From assembly GCF_012516375.2 (NCBI RefSeq), contig NZ_CP051204.2, positions 1,054,001-1,118,000 of the forward strand: a stretch of 64,000 nucleotides of DNA, in the 5' to 3' direction. The notes beneath the pieces are model-generated. The model saw nothing but the letters and a program-made list of their open reading frames with translations, did not search any database and was not told the origin of the DNA. Every line of letters begins with the position of its first letter. Position 1 is the first letter of the stretch. Below, piece by piece: positions 25,587 to 33,772 of the stretch. Position numbers and translations under genes: made by a program. Origin of the DNA: Chitinophaga oryzae (GTDB lineage: Bacteria > Bacteroidota > Bacteroidia > Chitinophagales > Chitinophagaceae).

Positions 25587-28500
25587 ATGATCACGCGTGT
25601 ATTTATGCGATTGACAGGAGGTGGCCGTGTGCTGCTTTTACTGTTGATGACCTGCCTGGCAGCCACCGTCAGTGCGCAGGTGAAAATATCCGGTAAGGTA
25701 ACAGACGAGACCGGAACCCCTTTACCTGGAATTACCGTTACGCTCAAAAACAGTAAAGTCGGCGCCAATACCACCGTAGACGGGCTTTACAGCTTTACAG
25801 CCAACGTGCCGGCAGGCAACTATGTGCTCGCCGTCACCGGCGTGGGGTTTACCTCCCAGGAAATACCTATCACGATAGGCACCGCCAATATCACACGGGA
25901 TGTGACCATGGGTGTATCGGTATCCAAACTGGATGAGATCGTGGTAACCGGTACTTCCCAGGGTACCACCCGCCGCCAGCTGGGCAGCTACATTAGTTCC
26001 GTGAAAGCGGAAGACCTGACCAAAGGCGCCACCGGCAACGTGCTGGCCGCTTTGCAGGGTAAAACGGCCGGTGCGCAGATCACCCAGAACTCGGGAGATC
26101 CTTCCGGCGGCATCTCTGTAAAACTGAGAGGTATCAGTACTATCGGTGGTTCTACCGAACCATTGTATATCGTAGACGGTGTGATCGTAGATAACTCCTC
26201 CACCCGTGTTACCAATGCCGATCCGAACTACGGCGCCAGCACCCAGGGTGGTAATAACTTTGTCGGTAACGTGGGCCAGAACCGTATGGCCGATATCAAC
26301 CCCGACGATATAGAACGCGTGGAAGTGCTGAATGGCGCCGCTGCCGCCGCTATCTACGGTTCACGCGCCAACGCCGGCGTGGTGCAGATCTTCACCAAAA
26401 GAGGCAGCTCCGGCGCTCCGGTGATCAACTTCTCCACCGGTATCTCCATCAACGAGCTACGTAAAAAACTGGATGTCAACCGCGCTCCCACCAAGTTTGG
26501 CGGGAATCCGAACGATTCTACCCAGAACATCCTGACACCGGCGGTGGTGAGCAAATTCCCGGTGCAGCGCTACGACTACCAGGACTATATTTTCCGTACA
26601 GGGGTAGGTACCGACAACAACGTGTCCATTGCCGGCGGAAAAGACAAGACCAAATACTACGCTTCTGCAAGTTACTTCTATAACCAGGGGATTATCAAGA
26701 ATACGGATTTCAACCGTTTCAGCTTCCGGGTGAACCTCGACCAGGAGGTGACCAAATGGCTCACCATGAATGCAACCGTCAACTATGTTTATAGTAAGTC
26801 CAAGGAAAAACCTGACGGCAACACCTTCTATTCACCGATGAACTCCGTGACCATCCTTGGTAACTATTATGATATACAGCAAAGGGATGCCCTGGGCAAC
26901 CTGATGAAAGTAGGTAACCTGGGCCGTGTGAACCCGGTGTCCATTATTGAAGACTTTCGTCAGCAACAGCAGGTAGGCCGTGTGATTGCTGGTTTGGGCC
27001 TGAAGGCAAACCCGATAAAAAACCTGACGCTGGATTATCATGTAGGTATCGATAACTATTACCAGGATGGTACTACCTTCGTTCCGCCCTACGCCTACAA
27101 TGTAAGCACCGGCTTCTACGGCGGAGGCACGTCGCTCGATCCCGCGCAGAACGGTTATGCCAGCTCCGGTACCAATACCTCCTTCCTGATCAACCACGAT
27201 GCGAACGCCACTTACAATGCCCGCATCAGCGACAACCTGGAGTCTGTAACGCAGGTGGGATATTCCGTACAATATCAGCGGCAGCATTATTCGCTGCAGC
27301 AGGGACGGGGCTTGCCGCCTTTTGTGCAGACGGCGGATAAAGCCACCACCGCTATTCCCGGAGCAGACCAGCGCTCTGAGTTCTCTATCTCCGGTGAATA
27401 TATCCAGCAGAACTTCAAATACCGCAACCAGTTGTTCCTGACCGGCGCCCTGCGTGTGGACGGTTCTTCTGTATTCGGTAAAAACGAACGTAACCAGCTT
27501 TACACCAAGCTGAGCGGCAGCTATGTGTTGTCCGGTACCGATTTCTGGGCTAAATCTTCCGTAGCGAAGTGGTGGACGCTGTTCAAGCTGCGCGCTGCCT
27601 ACGGTGAATCCGGCAACCTGACCGGTATTCCTCCTTATGCCCGCTATAATACCTATCTCGCCAATGCGTTTGTAGGCGCCTCCGGGTTCCAGGGACAACT
27701 TACTTACACCGATCCTGACGTAAGACCTGAAAAACAGAAAGAGCTGGAGTTTGGTACCGACATGTCTTTCCTGGATGACCGTATCGGGCTGAGCGTGAAC
27801 TACTACCGTAAAAAAGTGGAAGACCTGCTGATCGACCGGGCAGTGGCGCCAACCAACGGTTACAACTTTATGCGAAGCAACATCGGTTCATTGCGCAATA
27901 ACGGTATAGAAGTGGTGCTCAATGCCATACCGGTAAAAACGAAGGACTTCTCCTGGAGTTTGACCGCCATCTTCAACCGTAACCGCAACGAAGCGATAGA
28001 TATAGGGCAGTCGCTCGTGCTGCTGAATACCGTAGGCGGCGCTCCTGTGGCTATCGCCGCCGGTTATCCCATTGGCTTCTTCTACGGCACCTTCTATGCC
28101 CGCGACGCCAATGGCAACATCCTTACTACGCCGGCCGGTATTCCCGTTACAGAAAGAGGTACGCAGAAAGCGCCGTTCGACTACCAGGCGCAGCGTGACC
28201 CCGCCACCGGGCTGCCGCTGGCATCCGCTCCGGCGCTCAACAAAAAAATCGGTGACCCTAACCCGGACTGGACCGGTACTTTCACCACCGATCTGCAATA
28301 CAAAAAGCTGGGACTGCATATACAACTGGACGCCGTACAGGGCGTGGATGTTTTCAATGCCGACTTCAGGACCCGCCAGGGTGTTGACAACGGGAAGATT
28401 GCCGAGCAGGAAGACCTGGGCCAGCTGCCCAGAGGCTGGATCGCCGGTGTGTATAACATCCAGGAATTCAGGATCGACGACGGCAGCTTCGTGAAACTGC

Positions 28501-28718
28501 GTGAGGTGTCGCTCAGCTATGATTTCGGAAAGGTGTTCAGAGGACTGAACAACCTGACCGTAAGCCTGGGAGGCCGTAACCTCATCTCATGGGACAACTA
28601 CAAGGGATACGACCCTGAAGTGAATGCCGCCGGACAAAGCACGCTTTTAAGGGGTATTGACTTCGGCGCCGTACCTGTTCCGCGCACGTATAACCTGACC
28701 GTCCGCGCTAAATTCTAA
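25587..28718 (+). CDS. SusC/RagA-type TonB-linked outer-membrane transporter
   Basis: A 1,043-residue SusC protein without an STN domain. It has a signal peptide (about 1-30, ending TVSAQ), a carboxypeptidase-regulatory-like domain (about 32-110, SGKVTDETGTPLPGITVTL), the DEIVVTGTSQGTTRRQLGS linker (about 117-135), a plug domain (VLAALQGKTAGAQITQNSGDPSGG, GAAAAAIYGSRANAGVV) and a barrel ending in NLTVRAKF. Being STN-less, it is not controlled through a FecIR pair, and the DeoR-type gene upstream is the nearest regulator. The next gene overlaps its stop by one base (TAATG). No hydrolase accompanies the pair. Confidence 0.95.
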   Translation: MITRVFMRLTGGGRVLLLLLMTCLAATVSAQVKISGKVTDETGTPLPGITVTLKNSKVGANTTVDGLYSFTANVPAGNYVLAVTGVGFTSQEIPITIGTANITRDVTMGVSVSKLDEIVVTGTSQGTTRRQLGSYISSVKAEDLTKGATGNVLAALQGKTAGAQITQNSGDPSGGISVKLRGISTIGGSTEPLYIVDGVIVDNSSTRVTNADPNYGASTQGGNNFVGNVGQNRMADINPDDIERVEVLNGAAAAAIYGSRANAGVVQIFTKRGSSGAPVINFSTGISINELRKKLDVNRAPTKFGGNPNDSTQNILTPAVVSKFPVQRYDYQDYIFRTGVGTDNNVSIAGGKDKTKYYASASYFYNQGIIKNTDFNRFSFRVNLDQEVTKWLTMNATVNYVYSKSKEKPDGNTFYSPMNSVTILGNYYDIQQRDALGNLMKVGNLGRVNPVSIIEDFRQQQQVGRVIAGLGLKANPIKNLTLDYHVGIDNYYQDGTTFVPPYAYNVSTGFYGGGTSLDPAQNGYASSGTNTSFLINHDANATYNARISDNLESVTQVGYSVQYQRQHYSLQQGRGLPPFVQTADKATTAIPGADQRSEFSISGEYIQQNFKYRNQLFLTGALRVDGSSVFGKNERNQLYTKLSGSYVLSGTDFWAKSSVAKWWTLFKLRAAYGESGNLTGIPPYARYNTYLANAFVGASGFQGQLTYTDPDVRPEKQKELEFGTDMSFLDDRIGLSVNYYRKKVEDLLIDRAVAPTNGYNFMRSNIGSLRNNGIEVVLNAIPVKTKDFSWSLTAIFNRNRNEAIDIGQSLVLLNTVGGAPVAIAAGYPIGFFYGTFYARDANGNILTTPAGIPVTERGTQKAPFDYQAQRDPATGLPLASAPALNKKIGDPNPDWTGTFTTDLQYKKLGLHIQLDAVQGVDVFNADFRTRQGVDNGKIAEQEDLGQLPRGWIAGVYNIQEFRIDDGSFVKLREVSLSYDFGKVFRGLNNLTVSLGGRNLISWDNYKGYDPEVNAAGQSTLLRGIDFGAVPVPRTYNLTVRAKF

Positions 28719-28735
28719 TGCTAAAAAGACAAACC

Positions 28736-30052
28736 ATGAAAAGAACTACTTTCTATACATACATGACGATGGCCACGTTCCTGTTGTCTGCGGCGGCCTG
28801 TAAAAAAGATTACCAGGACCCTTCCGGGCCCTCTCAGGAGCAGGCTTTCAGCACACCACAAGCCATTACCAATACGGCAGTAGGGTTACAGGCCAATTTC
28901 GTTAAGGACCGTACCGGGCTCATTTATACCACCATCACCGCCGGCAGCCTGCTGAGCGGGGAAACGTTTGTCACCAATCCGGGTAATGCCGATGAAGGAC
29001 AACTGGGTACCGGTGGCAATACAGTGTTGAACAACAATGTGATCGTGACCGGTATGTGGGGATACACGAACAAGATTCTCTTCGACGCGGAAAACGTTCT
29101 GCGTGCCACCAATACCGTGGTGACCGACAAAGGTTACGCCAGCGGCCTGATAGCCTATACTTCCATTTTCAAAGCATTGGCGCTGGGCGTCCAGGCTAAT
29201 TTCTGGGAGCAGGTGCCTGATACCATTGCCAAACCGGATGACATTACCAACGATGTACATTTTATCCCCGCTAAACAAGGCTATTTACGCGCAGTACGTA
29301 CGCTTGACAACGCACTGAATACCATTGCCGCCACGCCGATCAGTGCTTCGATTACGCCGTTCCTGCCCAAAGGGATTAATGTAGTCAATACGCTGTATGC
29401 CCTCAAAGCCCGTTATGCATTATATGCCGGCGACTATGCCGCTGCGCTGGATGCCGCCAATAAGGTAGATCTTAGCAAGGCAGGTGTCAGCACTTTTAAC
29501 TTCAATCCCCAGGTGGCCAACCCGATGTTTACACTGGTGGCTTCCACCAGTAATATCTATCAGGTAGTGGATTCCACGATGGGGCTGCCGGTGGCGCTGC
29601 AACCCTCGCTCATAGATGGGCGGATACCTTTCTATATCACAAGGCCGCCTACCGGTTTAAGATTTGTTGTGAGCGGATTCTTTAAATCCAATATCGAGTC
29701 CATCCCTGTGTTTCTGCCGGGAGAAATTACGCTGATAAAAGCGGAATGTTATGCCCGTACCAATAAACTGGCGGAAGGGCTGGTGGAGCTGAACAAGATA
29801 GTGACCAAAAAGCCTGCGGACGATCCCTTTGGCATAGGCGCCAACCTGCCTCCGGTGGCTGTGGCTACCATCCCCGACCTGCTGACGCAGATTTATAAGC
29901 ACCGCCGCATCGAGATGTTTATGTCCGGGCAGGAGATAGAAGACCAGCGCCGTTTTGCCCGTCCTACGACCGAAAGGAAACGGAATTATTTCCCTTATCC
30001 TTTTGTGGAAAGGAATGACAATCCGAATACACCGGCCGATCCAACTTTTTAA
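28736..30052 (+). CDS. SusD/RagB-family lipoprotein
   Basis: A SusD-like partner of the preceding SusC, about 438 residues, somewhat shorter than average. The lipoprotein signal runs to FLLSAAAC (Cys22), followed by KKDYQD. SusD-type features are ITNTAVGLQANF, the helical ALALGVQANFWEQVPDT block, NVVNTLYALKARYALYAGDYAAALDAANKV (TPR-like), LPGEITLIKAECYARTNKLAEGLVELNKI and the closing HRRIEMFMSGQEIEDQRRF, which belongs to the SusD-like/RagB C-terminus. The in-frame ATG at 28718 overlaps the SusC stop and is an equally possible start; 28736 gives the more standard signal peptide. A long hairpin follows. Confidence 0.88.
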   Translation: MKRTTFYTYMTMATFLLSAAACKKDYQDPSGPSQEQAFSTPQAITNTAVGLQANFVKDRTGLIYTTITAGSLLSGETFVTNPGNADEGQLGTGGNTVLNNNVIVTGMWGYTNKILFDAENVLRATNTVVTDKGYASGLIAYTSIFKALALGVQANFWEQVPDTIAKPDDITNDVHFIPAKQGYLRAVRTLDNALNTIAATPISASITPFLPKGINVVNTLYALKARYALYAGDYAAALDAANKVDLSKAGVSTFNFNPQVANPMFTLVASTSNIYQVVDSTMGLPVALQPSLIDGRIPFYITRPPTGLRFVVSGFFKSNIESIPVFLPGEITLIKAECYARTNKLAEGLVELNKIVTKKPADDPFGIGANLPPVAVATIPDLLTQIYKHRRIEMFMSGQEIEDQRRFARPTTERKRNYFPYPFVERNDNPNTPADPTF

Positions 30053-30070
30053 TAAGTTTTTTATCTTTAC

Positions 30071-30104
30071 TAACGGCAGCCCGGGGCGTCCCGGGCTGCC
30101 GTTA
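30071..30104 (+). terminator. perfect 15-bp hairpin terminator
   Basis: 15 fully paired bases (30071-30085 with 30090-30104) around a GCGT loop, directly after the SusD gene. The 3' T-tract is weak (GTATTT), but the stem is very stable. It separates the SusCD operon from the rhomboid gene. Confidence 0.75.
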
Positions 30105-30139
30105 GTATTTGCATCCTGTACCCTTAATGTCCTATAGCC

Positions 30140-30973
30140 ATGACAGAAATCGGCGTTGTTGCCCTCGTGACCGTTATCCTGAACCTTGTAGTCTCTTACA
30201 AGGGATTTAAAGACACTGGTTTTTATTACAAATACGCTTTTATCGTGGACGAAATACTGGTCCACAAAGAATACTACCGGCTGATTTCTTCCGGCTTCCT
30301 GCATGTGGGATGGACCCACCTGCTTTTTAACATGATATCACTCTGCTTCTTCAGTGCGGACGTAGAAGCGGTACTGGGGATTAAAAACTTCGTCATCATC
30401 TATCTGAGCAGCCTGGTGGGAGGCAACCTGTTATCCCTGTTCATCCACCGGCAGCATGGCGACTACAGCGCGGTCGGCGCTTCCGGCGCCGTATGCGGTA
30501 TCATCTTCGCCTGCATAGCCCTGTTTCCCGGCATGGAGATAGGCTTCTTCGGTATCCCGTTGTACATACCCGCATGGATATACGGTGTGTTGTATATGTT
30601 GTTTACCATTTTCCGGATCAGGAATAATGATGACAACATCGGGCATGAAGCGCATCTCGGTGGCGCTTTTATCGGGTTGCTCTTTGCCGCGTGCCTCGAG
30701 CCGCAGGCCGTAAAGCAGCATTACCTGCCGGTGCTGGCGGTGGTACTGCCCTGCGTCGTGTTTATGTACCTGCTGGTCCGGAAACCACATATGGTGCTGA
30801 CCGGAAACACGCCCGGTCCGCAACGCTACCTGAATGTGGAAGACCGCTACAATCAGCAGAAGGCAGCGCAGCAACAGGAAATAGATGCCATACTGGACAA
30901 AATTCACCGGAAAGGTATCAATAGCCTGTCGGCCGAAGAGAAACGGAAACTGCAAGATTATTCAGAACGCTGA
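30140..30973 (+). CDS. rhomboid-family intramembrane serine protease
   Basis: A 277-residue polytopic inner-membrane protease that cleaves single-pass substrates within the membrane. The dyad is visible: Ser115 in GASGAVCG and His172 in GHEAHLGGA; the oxyanion-helping HLLFNM (60-65) and WTHLLFN block is also present. About six hydrophobic segments lie within residues 1-225. A cytoplasmic C-terminal extension (about 226-277) begins with the RYLNVEDRYNQQ segment and ends in a short helical SLSAEEKRKLQDY motif, resembling a small DUF found on Bacteroidota rhomboids. The substrate is unknown. The gene sits behind the strong hairpin, probably with its own promoter. Confidence 0.93.
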   Translation: MTEIGVVALVTVILNLVVSYKGFKDTGFYYKYAFIVDEILVHKEYYRLISSGFLHVGWTHLLFNMISLCFFSADVEAVLGIKNFVIIYLSSLVGGNLLSLFIHRQHGDYSAVGASGAVCGIIFACIALFPGMEIGFFGIPLYIPAWIYGVLYMLFTIFRIRNNDDNIGHEAHLGGAFIGLLFAACLEPQAVKQHYLPVLAVVLPCVVFMYLLVRKPHMVLTGNTPGPQRYLNVEDRYNQQKAAQQQEIDAILDKIHRKGINSLSAEEKRKLQDYSER

Positions 30974-31018
30974 CGGAAGAATTTTTATCTTGCCAATACC
31001 TAAACGAAACCTGTGCAT

Positions 31019-31849
31019 ATGAAACCATCTGTTACTGTACTATGCCTGGTAGTGCTGGCTTTGGCCGCCTGCCGTAAAAATGATGCCGGAAATGACCCGG
31101 CCCCTGACTACAACGATGTGAAGATTGCCGCTATCTCCGATGTTCCTGCCTTTATCTATGAGGGTGACCGGCTGGTGGCGATGGGAAATGAAAAATTTAC
31201 CTATGATGAGAAAGGCCGTATCGCAGGAAGTCGAATTGCGCACCGGGACACATTGAATAACCTGATTACCGGGTATGTCTACAAAACCAGGTTTATGTGG
31301 GTGAACGGCCTGTGTGCCGGCAGCATAGCGGACTCCCTGTACACCTATGCCAAAGGGATGGATGGCAGCATTAAAGATGAGCGGTTCGCCAGCGGCGTTA
31401 TCCTCAGCAGCTATGATTACAACCTGCCCGCCGGCCGCCTGAACGCTATCACGCTCACTCCCGGCGGATGGACCACTGCTGCCTACACTTCCATTAACTA
31501 TGAATACGACGGCAAGGGAAACATTAGCAGGGCAGTTACCCGGCAGCCTAACCTGATGGGGAGGCCCGGCGCCCCCGACCTCGTCATAACGGTGACCTAT
31601 CAGTATGATAACCACCCTAATCCTTTTTATGCTATGTATAAAAAGTACGGTTTAATCCTGCCGGCGCTGCAGCGTTTTGCAACCAGCGTCTCTCCCAATA
31701 ATATTATTAAAATGCAGATGAAACTCGATAATATGGTTGAGCTGGTGCAACAATACACCTATGAATACAATGATAAGGGGTATCCGGTGAAAATGACCAC
31801 CAACGGCGGTAGCGTAACAGGGCAAACAACTTATATCTCCTACCGTTAA
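31019..31849 (+). CDS. lipoprotein with YD-repeat-like sequence, function unknown
   Basis: A 276-residue lipoprotein: signal to LALAAC (Cys18), then RKND. The body contains repeated motifs of the kind FTYDEKGRIAGS (about 57-68), INYEYDGKGNISRAV (about 161-175) and YTYEYNDKGYPVKMTTNG (about 245-262). These look like degenerate YD/Rhs-type or DUF4595-type beta repeats found in Bacteroidota lipoproteins. A GTG two codons upstream (31013) is a less likely start. It begins 45 nt after the rhomboid gene and ends 93 nt before the kinase gene. No function can be assigned. Confidence 0.75.
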   Translation: MKPSVTVLCLVVLALAACRKNDAGNDPAPDYNDVKIAAISDVPAFIYEGDRLVAMGNEKFTYDEKGRIAGSRIAHRDTLNNLITGYVYKTRFMWVNGLCAGSIADSLYTYAKGMDGSIKDERFASGVILSSYDYNLPAGRLNAITLTPGGWTTAAYTSINYEYDGKGNISRAVTRQPNLMGRPGAPDLVITVTYQYDNHPNPFYAMYKKYGLILPALQRFATSVSPNNIIKMQMKLDNMVELVQQYTYEYNDKGYPVKMTTNGGSVTGQTTYISYR

Positions 31850-31942
31850 AAGCCATGTTGTCGGCGCATTTTGCCGTGTTGTCGCTTCTTTGTGGACAAA
31901 CTGCCCAATAGCAGCGTGCTTTGCAGTATATTTATATTGCAC

Positions 31943-32962
31943 ATGAAAGCGTTCCTGACATCCAAAAATATCAATATAGCACTACATGCGCTGATCTGGG
32001 GCATACTGCTGTTATTGCCTTACATAGTATCATCACCCGAAAACCAATACAGTATAGGCCCTATGCCCGGTGCGTTTTTTACCATCGCCGGCGTGATCCA
32101 TATGGGCCTTTTTTATGCCAATGCTTTTTACCTGTGTCCGCGGTTGCTCAACCGCCGTTTCTGGTGGTTGTATATTCCTGCCGCTTTGTTGCTGCTGTTT
32201 GTTTCTTTTCAGTTGAAGTATTATGCCATGGCGGCGTGGTTTCCGGAGCTGCTGCGGAACAAGGCCGCTTATGGCGTCGTTTTCGGACCTTCTACGGCCG
32301 TGCTGGTAGTCAGCCTGCTGTACCGGAAAATACTGGACCGCATATACGAAGAACGCCGTCAGAAAGAAAAACAGGCCGAGCAATTAGCTACCGAGCTGAA
32401 GTTTCTCCGGTCGCAGATCAGCCCGCATTTTTTGTTCAACGTGCTCACCAATATGGTGTCGCTGGCCCGGAAGAAGTCGGACCAGCTGGAGACTTCCCTC
32501 ATTATGCTGTCGGAACTGATGCGTTATATGTTGTATAATACCGGTGGCAAGGTGTCTTTGCAGAAAGAAGTAACGTACCTCAACAGTTACATCGCCCTGC
32601 AGCAGCTGCGTTTCGGCAGTGATGTGGATATCCGCAGCGATATGCCCGATCCGGCGTCCCTGGAGCATTACATGATAGAGCCTATGTTGCTGATCCCTTT
32701 CGTGGAAAATGCTTTTAAGCACGGTACGGGAGTAGATAGGCCGGTTATTCACATACAGCTGTCTGTTCAGGGAGATGTGCTTACCTTTACGGTGGAGAAC
32801 CATGTCGACCCGGTACAGGACAACAGCAAGGACGACAGCTCCGGCATCGGGCTGTCCAATGTCACTTCCAGACTGGAACTATTATATCGCCGTCATTATA
32901 CGCTGACCGTTAACACGGATAATGACCAGTTTCTTGCACACCTAACGCTGAAGCTTATATGA
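31943..32962 (+). CDS. LytS/YehU-family sensor histidine kinase
   Basis: A 339-residue inner-membrane kinase with about four transmembrane helices in the first 130 residues, a coiled linker (YEERRQKEKQAEQLATELKFLRSQ), and the His_kinase (LytS-type) core. The phospho-acceptor is His162 in SQISPHFLFNVLTNM. The ATPase part has IEPMLLIPFVENAFKHG (N-box) and SSGIGLSNVTSRLELLY. There is no extracytoplasmic sensor domain of note, so the signal is likely sensed in or near the membrane. The response regulator gene overlaps its end by four bases (ATGA), so the pair is translationally coupled. The ATG at 31943 is preferred to an upstream start that adds a non-natural tail. Confidence 0.93.
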   Translation: MKAFLTSKNINIALHALIWGILLLLPYIVSSPENQYSIGPMPGAFFTIAGVIHMGLFYANAFYLCPRLLNRRFWWLYIPAALLLLFVSFQLKYYAMAAWFPELLRNKAAYGVVFGPSTAVLVVSLLYRKILDRIYEERRQKEKQAEQLATELKFLRSQISPHFLFNVLTNMVSLARKKSDQLETSLIMLSELMRYMLYNTGGKVSLQKEVTYLNSYIALQQLRFGSDVDIRSDMPDPASLEHYMIEPMLLIPFVENAFKHGTGVDRPVIHIQLSVQGDVLTFTVENHVDPVQDNSKDDSSGIGLSNVTSRLELLYRRHYTLTVNTDNDQFLAHLTLKLI

Positions 32963-33666
32963 TACGTTGCATTGCAGTAGACGACGAACAGTTGGTACGT
33001 GAATTACTGGAAGACAGTATCCGGCAGGTACCTTTTCTGCAGCTGGTGGCTACCTGTAAAAATGCCATGGAAGCGATGGAAGTAATGCAGCGCGAACAGG
33101 TAGATCTGATGTTTCTCGACATACAGATGCCGCGCCTCAGCGGGCTGCAGTTATTGCAATCGTTGCAGCGGCCGCCCCTTGTGGTCCTGGTGACTGCCTA
33201 CGAGCAATATGCGCTGGAAGGTTATAATCTCCAGGTGGTAGATTACCTGCTGAAACCCTTTAGCTTTGAACGTTTCCTGAAGGCCTGCCAGCGGGCTGCC
33301 GATCTGTTCCGGCTGCAACAGCCGGCAACGCCTGCCCGTGCCATCACCGACTTTTTCGTGAACGTGGAATATGTGCAGGTCAAAATTGTAGTGGCCGATA
33401 TTGAATACATCGAAGGACTGAAAGATTACATCAAAATACACCTCTCTTCCGTGTCCAGACCGGTGCTCACCCGCATGACCATGAAAGCCGTCACGGAGAA
33501 GCTACCTGCGGATGATTTTGTACGCACGCATAAATCCTACCTGGTAGCGGTGAAGAAGATCACCGCCGTTAAACGCGATCTTGTTTGTATCGGGGAGAAG
33601 GAAATACCTGTCAGCGATTTCTTCAAAGAGAATGTCAACCGGCTGGTGCAGGGCCCTGCACACTGA
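32959..33666 (+). CDS. LytTR-family response regulator
   Basis: A 235-residue two-domain regulator. The receiver domain (about 1-118) has the acidic pair DD at 8-9, phospho-acceptor Asp54 in MFLDIQMP, Thr79 in LVTAYEQYA and Lys99 in YLLKPFSF. The DNA-binding LytTR domain (about 130-230) contains IEYIEGLKDYIKIHL, VRTHKSYLVAVKKI and the final strand GEKEIPVSDFFKENV. It is coupled by a four-base overlap to the kinase. The TonB-dependent receptor and TPR-like genes just downstream are probable targets. Confidence 0.95.
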   Translation: MIRCIAVDDEQLVRELLEDSIRQVPFLQLVATCKNAMEAMEVMQREQVDLMFLDIQMPRLSGLQLLQSLQRPPLVVLVTAYEQYALEGYNLQVVDYLLKPFSFERFLKACQRAADLFRLQQPATPARAITDFFVNVEYVQVKIVVADIEYIEGLKDYIKIHLSSVSRPVLTRMTMKAVTEKLPADDFVRTHKSYLVAVKKITAVKRDLVCIGEKEIPVSDFFKENVNRLVQGPAH

Positions 33667-33742
33667 TGCAAACAGGTTCGCCATCTTGTCGCCACACTTT
33701 CCTGTATCGTCTACACCTCAACATCCCGGTCGTGCTGCTCAC

Positions 33743-33750
33743 TAGCTTTG
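33743..33750 (+). promoter_or_regulatory. -7 box before the TonB-dependent receptor
   Basis: TAGCTTTG fits TAnnTTTG, 22 nt before the start at 33773, and is enclosed by a 5-bp inverted repeat (CTCAC ... GTGAG, 33739-33755). It would give the receptor its own transcript apart from the kinase/regulator pair. Confidence 0.45.
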
Positions 33751-33772
33751 TGAGTAAATAACACTTCCGGCG

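Noticed and set aside
33154..33168. TGCAATCGTTGCA, similar to the LacI-type operator
   Set aside because: One base shorter than the operator and inside the coding sequence of the response regulator, where the codons explain it.
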